Assembly (NCBI GenBank): GCA_963854835.1
Contig: OY978528.1
Coordinates: 40,594,960 to 40,658,959 of the forward strand
Length of the DNA stretch: 64,000 nucleotides
Direction: 5' to 3'
Source: Megamerina dolium
Taxonomy: Eukaryota > Arthropoda > Insecta > Diptera > Megamerinidae
Shown: piece after piece, positions 10,245 to 21,663 of the stretch
Position numbering within the stretch: the first letter of the stretch is position 1
How the letters are laid out: each line of letters starts with the position of its first letter
The notes under the pieces: generated by a model
Told to the model about the DNA's origin: nothing
Databases searched by the model: none
What the model saw: only the letters and a program-made list of their open reading frames with translations
Translations under genes and position numbers: made by a program

Positions 10245-11495
10245 CTGGCAACACATATGGCAACACTGGTGTGCCATTTTCATTGCACACATATACAGTA
10301 TTTCGCCGTAACGAAACGAAACATTGAACGAACATCTATTTTAGTGACGAGAGAAATATATTGAGGTACATTGCCTAAGTAAAAGAATGACCCTAATAGC
10401 CTAGATAGACGGCAGCTTAAATCCGAATTAACTGCAGCTAATCCGCATAAACTCTATGAGTTAATTCCCAAAATAAAAGAGGATTAGGGCAATTTGCGAT
10501 GGCAACACTGCTGTGAATTTTTCTCCATCCATTTTAAAAATATTAAGTGTGTTCGCTAACAAAAAACTTTCAACAATTGTTAACAGTTTTCAACATGAAA
10601 AGTGTTGGCGAACAAATAAATCCAGTTGTCAATTACGAACGGTGAATGTCAATTTACAAGTTTCTGATAGTTTTCAGTTTACGTACTTCTTGTGGATTTT
10701 CTCATATCGATAGTGATAGATGACAGAAATTGACAGACAGTGGACAGACCTAATAAAACAGCAAACAACCGTTTAGTTAATCCGCAATACTGCCGTCTGT
10801 CAGGTTATTATTTTATTCGGATTAAGTGCGCCGGTAATCCGGATTAACGCTGCCTTCTGTCTAGGCTATAAACGTGGGATATAACATACGTTATGTGTAT
10901 AGAGATCGTTTGAAAACACAACTACATTGGCATTAGTATTGGTAAAATTACAGGAATTAATAATAGCAAGTGAATTCTATATTTTGTGAATGAAGAATGA
11001 AAAAAAATAAGATTACGCCCATCAGAAAGGATTTTTCTTTAAAGCGATAAGTATAAAGTGAATGATGAGATAGTCTTAGGGTAGTATTGAAAACCTGTAA
11101 ATGGGTATATGTGGAACTGATGGGCTTCCTTAATGAGAGCAAACGATCAATCACGATTGCTGAGTTCACAGCAAAAACAAAAACAGTGTAGCAGTGCATT
11201 CAGAAGATTCACAGGAGGATGAAGGATTTGACAGTTGCTGTGACCGATGACAAAACCACACACAGCGCGACGTCTATCAAAATCAATTTCGGTTGTTATT
11301 GCAAAGCAAGATGAAACTACAATATCGGAAGTTATACCGAACAGAACATATATCAAATGTACAAGACGTGTCAATGATAACTTTATCTATAATATATCTA
11401 TATACATAAAGCAAACAAACTAAATACTCTAGCCCGACCGCAATTGATAAGGTCACACCAACTGCTATTGCAGTATATTCAGACAGCCCGCAGGA
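10245..11495 (+). pseudogene. Dead MADF-BESS gene copy 2, with promoter remnant
   Basis: 10265-10396 matches DNA upstream of and in exon 1 of the intact gene (TTTCGYCGTAACGAAACGAA, then CATTGAACGA). A MITE then interrupts at 10397-10868, and exon-1 homology resumes at 10872 (GTGGGATATAACATACGTTATG...). A donor-like GCAAGTGAATTCTATATT follows. Exon-2 pieces occur twice (about 11,095-11,330 and 11,395-11,495), for example AGCAAACGATCAATCACGAT and AAGCAAACAAACTAAATACT, so an internal duplication is present. The hAT element at 11,496 cuts the second piece. The copied promoter and intron imply genomic duplication. Confidence 0.68.
10397..10868 (-). mobile_element. PIF/Harbinger-like MITE, copy 4 (472 bp)
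   Basis: TAGCCTAGATAGACGGCAG at the left and the inverse CTGCCTTCTGTCTAGGCTA at the right, flanked by TAA (10394-10396) and TAA (10869-10871). Joining the flanks at one TAA restores homology to exon 1 of the intact MADF-BESS gene, which verifies the boundaries. Slightly shorter than copies 1, 2 and 5. Confidence 0.85.
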
Positions 11496-13944
11496 TAGAG
11501 CTGTCAAACTATCGATAGTCGGCCCATTCGATATTTTCGATAGTTTGGAAGAAAACTATCGATACTATCGATACTATCGGTTAAATATAAAGTATTTTTA
11601 TTGTTATACATATATAGTATGCAGGTTTCTATACAACAAAACGAATCCACACGGATTAAAAAAGTAATACAAAACACAAAGAGCATTCTTTGCTTATTTA
11701 TATAAATATATTACAAAACTATGACTTTGTCTGAGATCAATGGGGTATTTTTGTTGATAAAAAGGAGCATATCAACATGTTTTGGTTTTAAAGAAGCCCT
11801 TCTATCCGAAATTATGGATCCAGCTTTGCTAAACATCCTTTCAGATTCTGTCGAAGTTGCTGGGATGCACAAATAATGTATTGCACACTTCTTAAATGCC
11901 GCCATATCATTCGGATTGCACTGCAAAGAAAAGTTGCATAAGAAATATTATCAAGCCATAATTTAGTAAATTGTAATGTTTACTTTCCAGTACTCCAACG
12001 GATCACTTTCCTGAGGAGCATTTGCTGTTTCCATATATTGTCGAAGAGAAATTATAGCATCTGCTCTATTTGTCCTTACTTTGTTAGCAATTTTGCAGTC
12101 GAGGAATTTAAGGAGTGGGTCCCTGCTTTTTGTTGTTGACGGTTCTGCAATGTCTGAAGGTTTCGCCAATGCTCTATATACACTGGTCAATTCATTTTCA
12201 AATGCCTTTCCGGCTAGATCTGCATTGGAAATAGACCTAAATCCCTCTTTTTTAAATCTAGGATCCAAAATTGTTCCCAATCTGGTGGCCGTGCGCTCTT
12301 CGTAAGGGAGGAGCCTTTTCTTCAGTCGTTCAGTAATGAAAACGCAAGCGTGCAATCCTTCTGACGTCATCATTTTACTTTTTAACTCTTCTAGACTTTG
12401 TAAAAGACCGCACACCAAAGGTATTATTAATGAAATTGTAACAGAGGTACTTGATGATGTCTTGACCGTTGCATTAGCAAAAGGAGAAAGTATTTCCTTT
12501 AGATCCTTCAATATTTCAATCTCATCCATAGCCAAAGGTGGTGGAGCTTTTAATGTACTTAGAAGAACAGTGCAGATCGAATCATTTGTCAACAAGATTC
12601 TTTCGATCATTCTGTATGCGCTATTCCAACGCGTGGGCACCTCCTGTATTAAACTATATACTTTGCCGCTCCCTTGTATGGCTTTAAAGTGTTCATAAGC
12701 TATTGTGCTACTTTTAAAATATGTCACAAGTCTCTTACATTTAGTTAGCACTGGTTTTATAATATCTTGCGATAGGCAATCTTGCACAACAAGGTTTAGC
12801 GTGTGAGCAAAGCAAGGAAGGTTTTTTATTTGTAGCAGTTCGCATGCCTTTACCATCGACCCAGCGTTATCGGTTACAATTGACGTTACTTTTTTCATTA
12901 TATCCCACTCCTCTAAAACCGCACGTAATGAAGATGCTATATTATCAGCGGAGTGGTTCGTGTGTACAAGAAGTTTTTTTGTTGACAAAACTGCGGAGCG
13001 TAATGTAAATTGCTCCGTAATAAAGTGGCACGTAACAGTAAGGTACCCCTCATTTGCACGTGATGTCCAACAATCCATTGTTATGGCACAATGTTCAATT
13101 TTCGTAAGAATTGCTTGTAAATTTGTTTTGATATTGTTGTATATCTCAACCATCTGCACATTTTGTAGTGTATTGCGAGATGGCAACACGTATTGAGGAT
13201 CAAGGCATTTAACAAATTCACGAAACCCTTTATCTTCAACAATTGTAAATGGTTGAACATCTATCGCAATCATACGCATTAGTGCACTATCAAGGGTTTT
13301 CTTACGAATCGAGGAAGCTTCATATGTTACGGATTTCTTGAAAAAAGTAGCTATCGAACCTGAAACTTTCGGCATTTCACGAAAGGTGGGATGAACTCGC
13401 TTAAGGTGGTCAAATAGATTGGACGTATTGCCGCTGGTTTTATAAATCTTACCGCACGAGCGACATTTGGCGTATGTACCGTCCTTAGTTTTATCAAAGA
13501 AGCTCCACACTTCCGAAAACCCCTTTCTTGATTTTTTTGCGATATGATTCTCGTGCTCTGACTCGTTGTTGCTGTCATTTTCCATCCTAGCAACTACAAA
13601 TGAAGGAGGAAAGAAACTATGTGTAAGTAGTAAACCACTTACAACTGCAAAATATTACTTACCTTGGGAACTCAGGTACTGATCCATTGCAGAACCGTCA
13701 ACACTGATTTCCAATTATCTAAAAAAAGTAAAAATTGTGAATTATTAAATTACAAAACGAATTGTTTTCCATTTACCTACATTCCCGCCACAATGCAACT
13801 TCACAAAAGGAACAGCGATGTGCAAGTCTTAGTATAGCTATTTCACAACCGATAGTATCGATAGTAGTTAAAAACCATCGATAGTGACTTAAAAATGAAA
13901 CCATCGATACTATCGATAGTGCCATCGATAGTTTTACAGCTCTA
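11496..13944 (-). mobile_element. Apparently complete hAT transposon (2,449 bp)
   Basis: An 8-bp target duplication CCGCAGGA lies at 11,488-11,495 and 13,945-13,952. Terminal inverted repeats read TAGAGCTGTCAAACTATCGA at the left and, inverted, TAGAGCTGTAAAACTATCGA at the right. Subterminal DNA carries many octamers TATCGATA or CATCGATA (left 11510, 11557, 11566; right 13856, 13876, 13902, 13911, 13923). A single transposase gene with two short introns fills the interior. It inserted into the dead MADF-BESS copy 2. With perfect TSDs and an open gene it looks recent and potentially autonomous. Confidence 0.92.
11711..13687 (-). CDS. hAT transposase with BED zinc finger, 3 exons
   Basis: Proposed coding exons on the minus strand are 13663-13687, 11984-13593 and 11711-11920, giving about 614 residues. 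The first intron (13594-13662) has GTAAGT...TTGTAG and joins MDQYLSSQ to VARMENDS in phase; the second (11921-11983) has GTAAAC...TTTGCAG and joins EYWK to CNPNDMAAF, the usual hAT reading. Residues about 34-79 form a BED zinc finger (C52, C55, H71, H76). The catalytic region includes MDCWTS (Asp about 182) and VTDNAGS. The C-terminal dimerisation block carries ATSTESERMFSKAG with the conserved Glu. No stop or frameshift interrupts it once the introns are removed. It should bind its own subterminal repeats and move the element. The first exon and exact start are inferred. An alternative start is the ATG at 13585. Confidence 0.85.
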
Positions 13945-13952
13945 CCGCAGGA

Positions 13953-15060
13953 GAATGTATGCTTAAGTTAGGAATGTGAATATGAATTGATTTTTTAACG
14001 TTAATTTTGAAATTGAAGTAAGTAAATTAAGTAAGAAATTGATCTTATACATATGGCCATTACGAAAGCTTGCCCAATAACCGAACTCACCTTGAAAGCG
14101 ATAATCCGTTAACTTCAATTCTTCCATCAATTGAATCTTAAACGTATGTAAGCTTAACATCATATAAATGTCTAAAAAAGACATCAAATAAACTATCATA
14201 TCAACAAGAAAGGCCTTCAAAAAACACACTGTATAAATCACAACATTGGTGGTGTCGTTTAGTTTAATATGTTTTTTTATACTTACATATATGTATGTAT
14301 TTAAAACACGTATTCTCACTTTCTCCTATACAAATTTACGAGCATCTACAATATTGAGGAAACGCTTACTATCACCAGTGATCCCCAATGAAAGTAGAAC
14401 AATTATTTTTTATTAAAAAATAATAAAAACAATATTAATGAACTGTTCACTATTTTTGAAATTTTTATATTTTCATCTGTTGTCCATCACTTATGGCAAT
14501 AGTCAATTTTTTGGATTGAAAATATCATGTTTATTAAATAAAGAAAAAAAGATAAATTTAAATAATTTTAGAATTTGGTTCTTTCTTTTTAAATTTATTA
14601 ATATGACATTATTTTCTAACATAAAGAGTGTTAAAAACGGATAAACCCACATTGATATAATCAATAAATAGCATGAAAATACATTCATAGTTCTTGGCTT
14701 GGTAGCTGTTTGTACAAAATAAAGAGATAAGCCCAATGTTAAATTTACCGCTATACCAATATTAGATTGTCACTCAAATGTGCATCCAATCCACCCCTCA
14801 TAAACTCATATTCATATTTATACATAACTGGCCTTTAAAATAAATAAAATGTATACAAAATAAAGTTTCTCCCAGTACGAACCACTAATTTACTGATTGT
14901 ACCTACTGTATTTATTGCAGTATCAGCTACTTACTTTGTCCCTGAGATATACTCAATCAACACACTTTTCGTTCAACTACATACTCACGTGCTTCGCACT
15001 ATTGTTTTGCTATTGTTATTGTTGTTAGAGTTACTTTTTATCCCGCTCAATTCGGAATAT
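13953..15060. other. AT-rich spacer upstream of the MADF-BESS gene
   Basis: No TE or coding match was recognised. Short ORFs here (for example 13963-14319 minus and 14503-14736 minus) have low-complexity, AT-driven composition and no family resemblance, so I treat them as chance. Confidence 0.5.
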
Positions 15061-15067
15061 TTTTAGG

Positions 15068-15097
15068 TATAAAAAGCAACAAACATGTGCATACAGT
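15068..15097 (+). promoter_or_regulatory. Candidate TATA box and initiator
   Basis: GGTATAAAAAGC (TATA box at 15068-15075) is followed about 27 bp later by ATACAGTACG, which has a CAGT initiator-like core with A at 15095. This is 116 nt upstream of the proposed start codon of the MADF-BESS gene. The spacing is slightly short for a TATA-Inr pair. Not confirmed by transcript data. Confidence 0.4.
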
Positions 15098-15210
15098 ACG
15101 AGTGTGTACACTCGCTTCTGCTTCGGTGATGATTTCGTTGTACAAATACACAGCATTTCGTCGTAACGAAACGAAACATTGAACGAGTATATATTTTAGT
15201 CGCGCGAGAA

Positions 15211-16591
15211 ATGCCTGACAAGATGGATGTATGTCGTTTTATTGCTGAAGTAAAAAAACGACCCACACTATGGGATGTACGTTATGCTGAATATAAAGAT
15301 CGAGTGAATACACCACAACAATGGCAAGAGGTAGCTGAGATAATGGGAGTTGATGGTAAGTGAATGTGATGTAGATGAATTATAGATTTTACTGCTCTAC
15401 TTTGTTTTTTTACGAAAAATAAAATTCACTAATTCTTCTCATTTTGATTTACTCACACACACACACGCACACGCAAATTTGCCTTCTCTCGCATTCGGTA
15501 TTATGTGCTCTTACAATCCACAACAATACGAATGCATGCATACATGTACAGTGGAGCAATGCAAACGAAAATGGAAGAATTTACGTGACGCATATCGAGC
15601 TGAAGTGAGACGCACGCAACGACGCTTGGAACGTCTTAGGGTGGTCGATCCCAAGGTGATGACAACCAGCAAATGGGTCTATTTTGAACCGATGAGCTTC
15701 ATTAATGAGAGCAAACGCGCTAAATACTACAGCCCAACAGCGATTGTTGAGGCCACACCAACAGCAATAACAGCAACTGCTGCTGCGGCAGTACATTCAG
15801 ACGGTTCACAGGAGGGTGGCGGCTTCAATAGCTTCTGCGACATTAAAGCCGAACCGCAAACAACCACCGATGATGATGACGATGAGGAAGAGAATGCGAA
15901 ACTTTTCGAACAATTTGAATCGGTGGTAACTCCACAAGCAGTACGACGTCTATCCGAATCTATTTCGATTGCCAACGCAGAGCTCGATGCAGCCGGTACA
16001 ACAGAAGAAGCGGCACCGAGCCGAACTGATTGCAAATGTACGCGTCGTGCAGATGATCAAGTTCACTTTTTAGAGGATTTGGAACGTGAGGAACATATAC
16101 TGATACAATCAACGCGTCACGATATGAGACGTGCCAATTCATTGAGCCATGTTGGTGATGCCGATTATAATTTCCTCATTAGTTTCTTGCCGCAAATGAA
16201 GAAAATGTGCGAGTTGCAAAATTTGCAATTTCGTGCCAAAATGAGTGAGCTAGTGCTGAATATCATATCACCATCAACGACAACGTCAACGCTACTACCA
16301 ACATCGACTATCGCTATGACACAATTACAACCGATTGCCATAACTAGCGCACCAATGTGTACTTCGACCACTCATCAACAGTACCCGGCAATACAACACC
16401 TACAACAACACCAATTTCAAGAGCAATTACAATTACAACAGCAACAACCATCACAGCTAATGCAGCAATTGCAACAACCAGAACCAGAGCAATCCAACAC
16501 TACCACCACCACGACGACCACCAACGATTTGATGGATTCTGATCAGATTGATAATAATGATCTTACGCCCATTTCATCCAGTTGGCCGTAA
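15211..16591 (+). CDS. MADF-BESS domain transcription-factor-like protein
   Basis: Exon 1 is 15211-15355 (48 codons plus one base). An intron of 196 nt follows (GTAAGT...TGTACAG). Exon 2 is 15552-16591, giving 394 residues. MADF spans about residues 10-99: FIAEVKKRPTLWDVRYAEY from exon 1 joins in phase to VEQCKRKWKNLRDAYRAE and ends in SKWVYFEPMSFI. An acidic stretch (DDDDDEEE) is near residue 155. A BESS motif spans about 250-287 (DYNFLISFLPQMKKM...FRAKMSELV). The C-terminus is rich in Gln and Thr. MADF domains of Adf-1-like proteins bind DNA, and BESS mediates protein contacts, so a nuclear DNA-binding role is likely. The TAA stop sits inside CCGTAAGT, a splice-donor consensus, so a further 3' exon is possible. 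Two dead relatives lie upstream. Confidence 0.88.
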
Positions 16592-16814
16592 GTTTCAATT
16601 AAACCCACAAGTTATTACAAAACAATATAAAACTAAGTGTTAAAAATTGAACAAGAAGGAGATATCTATTGTAAAAAAAAAACTATCATGATAATGTACT
16701 CTTCCAATAACTTTGTTCTAATTGAAATTCAATGCATTTCATTTTTAAGCATACCTACGTATATACATCTGTTTTTATTTGACTGTAATCTAATCAATAT
16801 TCACGACTGTATTA

Positions 16815-16820
16815 ATAAAA
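16815..16820 (+). terminator. Candidate polyadenylation signal AATAAA
   Basis: AATAAA at 16815-16820, 224 nt after the stop codon of the MADF-BESS gene. AT-rich DNA makes chance occurrence likely, so this is weak evidence. Confidence 0.25.
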
Positions 16821-16994
16821 TAATTTATACTTATTTTCATGTATTTGTATTATATGTGGATTCTCGTATTGTGGACAAATATTTAGTATTCTTGTATGCA
16901 TGATGGTAATTGGATAGAGAATTTGATGTTAATTAAAAAAAAAAAATAAATAGATGAAGAGTAGAAAATAATTACGCATAGAAAAATAATCAAT

Positions 16995-17351
16995 GGGTGC
17001 CGTAGCTCAGTGGTTAGTGTGTTCGCCTTCTGATCTGTAGGTCATGGTTCAATCCCCGGCTGATGCATAACAAATTTAATATCGATAAGATTTTTCTTTC
17101 GAACGGTACCCACCTGTCGGCAAGCAATTGGCAATTCTTCCTACAGTAACAACTTGCCATGAAAAAGCTTCTTAAAGAACTCTGTGACAAAGCTCAGAAA
17201 AAGTGATGTCACAAGTGTTCTGCCGTTCGGAACCGGCTAAAATAAGTAGGTCCCTTCTAATATTGTCCAAAATTTAAGACGCACAACAGTAATGGAAGAG
17301 AAGCTCGGCCAATGAGCCCTTTGGGGCTTTAAGTGCCCCAAAGGGCTCATT
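16995..17351 (+). mobile_element. tRNA-derived SINE copy 3 with fold-back 3' end
   Basis: The head is GGGTGCCGTAGCTCAGTGG, with A box 17003-17014 and the best-preserved B box of the family, GGTTCAATCCC at 17046-17056. The body matches the other copies to AAGTGCC. Then, instead of the usual ATATTTATTTT tail, the sequence turns back on itself: 17311-17327 and 17335-17351 form a perfect 17-bp stem with loop TTTAAGT. The T-rich tail is absent. Confidence 0.87.
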
Positions 17352-20301
17352 AATACCAAAGTTTAAAATAATCACGAGACCTCAAATTCCTGATGGACTA
17401 TAGAAACAGAATAGTTTTTCTGTATCTCAAAAATTGCAGACTCTCCTTGATCAAATCGATCATATTTATTTAAAACAACTAGTACGATTACGTTTTTCGC
17501 TTTTTGGTTCAAATCGAATATTATAATGGTGACACTATCAAATTCACGACATTGCAAGTTGCATACAACTCATTTTTCCCGGTGTTAGTCACATTGAGTT
17601 TCAAATTAAGCATTAAAACTACGATTTGTGGACTGCATTGGTATGAGAATGATGGATACATGTAAGAAATACTAGCACAACAATTAAATATGTCACGAAA
17701 ATCCATGTTCGACGATTTGAAAGCAATCGGAATATCGGACAACAGGTAAATCGAAGAAGCACTAGCGAAAAACAGAAAATGTTTTGTGTATTTTTGGGAT
17801 CAACTTGGTTTAACCTGGTACGCTCTTCTAAAACCAGGTGAGATTTTCTGTGATGAAACGGTATAGGTTCTTAGCTGGGCGAGCTGTAAAAAAAACGATC
17901 AATTACTGGTTTGGCTAAATTAAAGCGAATATTTTTTATTTTATAGAGAGGCAAATATTGCATGAGAGCTTAAAACATACAAGTATGAATCTAACAATGA
18001 TCGTTATTTTGAATAGAATACTTTATACCATATTCAAGTAATAAAGGTGTATTTTTGTAAAAAAAATATGCATCTGGAATATTATTTATTAGATACTCGT
18101 ATAAGAACACTTTACTACATCAACCTAGATCGATGATTACGGTGGTCCTTTTTTTTTTATTTAATTATCACGTCTGCATGACGTAAACAATAATATTGTA
18201 AAAGAAAAAGGCAAAAAATGTCAACACAACTTAAACTGTTGTGCATGACGAATCAAAGTTGACATTGAACCAACTCTGATCGAAAGATCAAACGGTCACA
18301 CATGTGAAGTTGTTACTTAGTTTTACTGACTTGGACATACTTACTTGTACATATGTATGTACCTACAATTAAACAAAGAAAAACGAATGAGCATTACACT
18401 TTTAAACTTAAAAGAGTTTAAGGTGTGTTCTTGAGCTTGACTGCAGTGAAACGTTATGAAGAAAAAATATTTCTAAAAATAAATAAAACTGAAAGAGTAC
18501 AAAAAAGGAATAAGATAAACCACAGCCAATGCATTACCTACCAGTAACCAAGTGATCGGCTGACATGAAGTTGGTCAATAGAATTTTTATGTTGTAGAGT
18601 GACATAAACAGCATGTTGTTAGGTGCGTTGGCACACCACCAGTACTAGTACATACATATGCAGTTGCTATAACTATTAAACTCATAGTACTCGTACTCCA
18701 AACTGAGTATATGGATGGTCAATCAGTTGGCTCAAAATAAAGCCCCAACTTAATGCCCACACATATGTATATACATTTATATTCATATGGATGTAGGGTA
18801 TTACGTATGCATTATGATTAGACTCATACATAACCAAGTGTCCCCAAGTCGGCTATTAAGTAGAACGTATGTCCAATGATGTAATGTCGACTTTAAATTT
18901 TTAGTTTCATTATATGGACGATTGGTTAAGAACAAGTTTGAAGTGAATAAGAAAATGTTATTGTACCTATTCTTACTTAAAATCGTCTATATTAGTTTAT
19001 ACATAATTATAATATACTTATACGAGCATGGGCTGATAAGTTCATAATAAATACAGGATATGTAGCTAACATCAACAAAGCTTATATAATTTTTATAATC
19101 TGACATTCATGTATTCATTAGTTTATTATTAACCATCATTAAAAGCAACGTTTATAATATTTGATTGATAAAAATTAATTTCTAGTGTTGAAAATGGATA
19201 CATCACTAGACTATTGGGACAAAAGAAAAGTCAAGCAATAGACTTCTTAGTTCGAACGTGTACCGAAGGAGGCATTCATTCCGTTTCCATTGGCCGGAAA
19301 AGGTTATAAACACTTTTTTTCTTGGAGTTTAAAAACGGAAGGACTACTTATAAAAGTAAAAGATTCATTCCTGGCGCATAATTACTGAAAATTTTAACAA
19401 ATTTTATGAAGAGCCAAAGAAAAGCCATCTTCGATTGTAGCACGCCCGCTTTATTTCACTATTGTAATACAAAAATTTGTTGAATTGCGCTACGAAATAC
19501 CCTACGACTTATCCATATTTCCAGACATAAAAAAATCATAATAACGCTAAAAGATTCCCACAGAGAGATACATTAAAATTAAGGAGACTAATTTGAAAAA
19601 TAAGTAAATTTTTGTTGAATAAATGAATTCTCCGTGTGTCATATATCACCGGCTATCAGACTGTAATTGTATTTCGTTTGAGGGCAAAATTAATTCGGTC
19701 ATTAAAACTGGCATGAAGCCATAGAGTAATTTCTTTATTCATTCTTGACATCTCTAGGTTGGCAATTGTACTGATGTCAACAATTTCTAATATTGTAAAA
19801 TGCTTTTGAAAAAGCTTTGGCATATAGCTTTAGGAAAATCAATGTCTAGCCTCAACCTTGGTCGATGGGGCAGCAGAATATGGGAATTCCTTAGACTTAT
19901 TATAGATAAATTAACGAGATATTATCAGGGAGCTAACGGAGCTCTAGACTATCCGAATATGTTTCTCTATATTTCGATTTGGTTTGCTGCTCATTCCATT
20001 TCGTCGACAATGGAATGTGCGGCGAACTATTTAACCAGATTTAACCACTAACAAAATATTTTCTTCTGAAATTGCAGGTTTTCGAGAATTTTTAATGAAG
20101 AATCGAAAATTTTCTATGTTAAGCAACGTAGAATCAATGAAAGGAACGTATTTATGCCTCAACCTAGCTAAAAATGTCGTAAAGACGACCATACACTGGA
20201 TGAAAAACGAACTATAATCTCACTGGCGCCAACAATAGTGAATTCATTAAACTAGACAATAATTCATCAAAAATTAATTTCTGAAATGCACAACCTTCAA
20301 T
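17352..20301. other. AT-rich DNA without recognisable genes
   Basis: A minus-strand ORF pair at 17372-17742 and the 83-codon ORF at 19800-20051 (MLLKKLWHIALGKSM...) show no family I recognise. The latter has reasonably mixed composition but no neighbours or motifs to support it. No TE ends were found. Confidence 0.45.
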
Positions 20302-20445
20302 AAATAAATAAAAATGTGGCACTTACAGCAGCTTACTTATGGGCGCTTTGGCCAAACTTCTCTTCCAGTGCTGTTGCCAATTGCCAGTAATTGCCAATTG
20401 CTTCCCAACAGGTGTGTACCATCCTAAAGAAAAATCTTTTCATTA
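20302..20445 (-). mobile_element. Degraded SINE fragment
   Basis: AAATAAAAATGTGGCACTTA near the left, followed by diverged versions of the family body: CTTTGGCCAAACTTCTCTTCC, TTGCCAATTGCTTCCCAACAGG and AAAGAAAAATCTTTTC. The tRNA head is missing and the copy is much older than copies 1-5. Confidence 0.6.
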
Positions 20446-21660
20446 TTATACCTATCCAAAGTACTGGCGAACGAACTTTTTATATCATAACGATCACTAC
20501 ATAACGTGCAGTCGCTGGCGTTGGCCGTAAGATAAGTGAAAAACTCATTTCATATTAATACAATTTTAGATTTTTTACTGTTCATTTTGTTATTAAAATT
20601 GGACAAGAAAAACCTTTAGACGACATTCGCAACCAATTGCTGTTGCTGCTGCTGAACGTGATTATTAGCCAAATACGTGCACATTCCTATGTTACATATT
20701 TATATACATGCCGGTTCAACATAACATATATGTTCACGGTACATACGTTTTCACTCCATTTTCCTATACAATAAAGTGCGCTATTTTGCTATCTATTGTC
20801 CTAATTGATGTCGTTCCGCACGTGCACTTTCTTTGTTTGCTATATGACCCAATGTCAGTAGCAAAGAAATGGGCGTATACATATTTTTTGTTTCATTTTT
20901 CGTTCTCATTGATTTTGTCGCCATGCCTACCATACCTATTACTACAATATTTAGCCGATACATACATATACCTGAACAACTACACATACATATGTATGGA
21001 ATCCTCATCACTTCGCACTTTTATGCGAAATATTCTAACTTCTGGTATAGTGCGGCATATTTAAAACTTATCTAGGCAAAAAGAGAAAAAACTGCAAAAT
21101 TTGAATTCATCAAGAAAAGTGTTAAAATATATACCTATGTAGATATTGTAACTAATATTATCATTATTACCTGTACCTATCCACAAATGCATCTGTTGCT
21201 ATTGTACAATACAATTTCAAAAGAAATATGCCATAAAATGCATAAAAAGAATCTATCCTTACAATCGACATTCCTCAAATATTTGCACATGTTATTGTTA
21301 TCGTTGTTGTAATATCATACACAGGTGTAATATCCTTATTTGAAATATTCATACATAAGTACATCATTACCATCTCAATGGTCATTGCTTTATCGACTGA
21401 CTGGCTATGACAAAATGTATTTGCATGCAATATCTTTCAAGTGTTAAAATTCACATATCAATGTTAATGGCATCAATATGATTTGGTATTTGTATTGATA
21501 TTGATTAATACGAATATTGACCATGCTGGTGATGGTAATATAGTAGTGCTTGTGTTGTTTAGACATGTATATGAGAATTTCCAGAAGATTGTGGAATGTT
21601 GAACATATTGTACACTTAGAAAAAATATAATATTGTATAATTATACAGTCTAACATACCC
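20446..21660. other. AT-rich DNA, no gene seen
   Basis: Short overlapping ORFs on both strands (20708-21075) are not supported by any motif or by each other. No repeat family was recognised. Confidence 0.45.
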
Positions 21661-21663
21661 TAA

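Noticed and set aside
16995..17066. A functional tRNA gene at SINE heads
   Set aside because: A and B boxes are present, but the anticodon arm and acceptor stem do not pair properly and the sequence continues into the SINE body.
19800..20051. 83-codon ORF as a small gene
   Set aside because: No motif, signal peptide, neighbour or duplicate supports it. It is noted only as an unassigned ORF.
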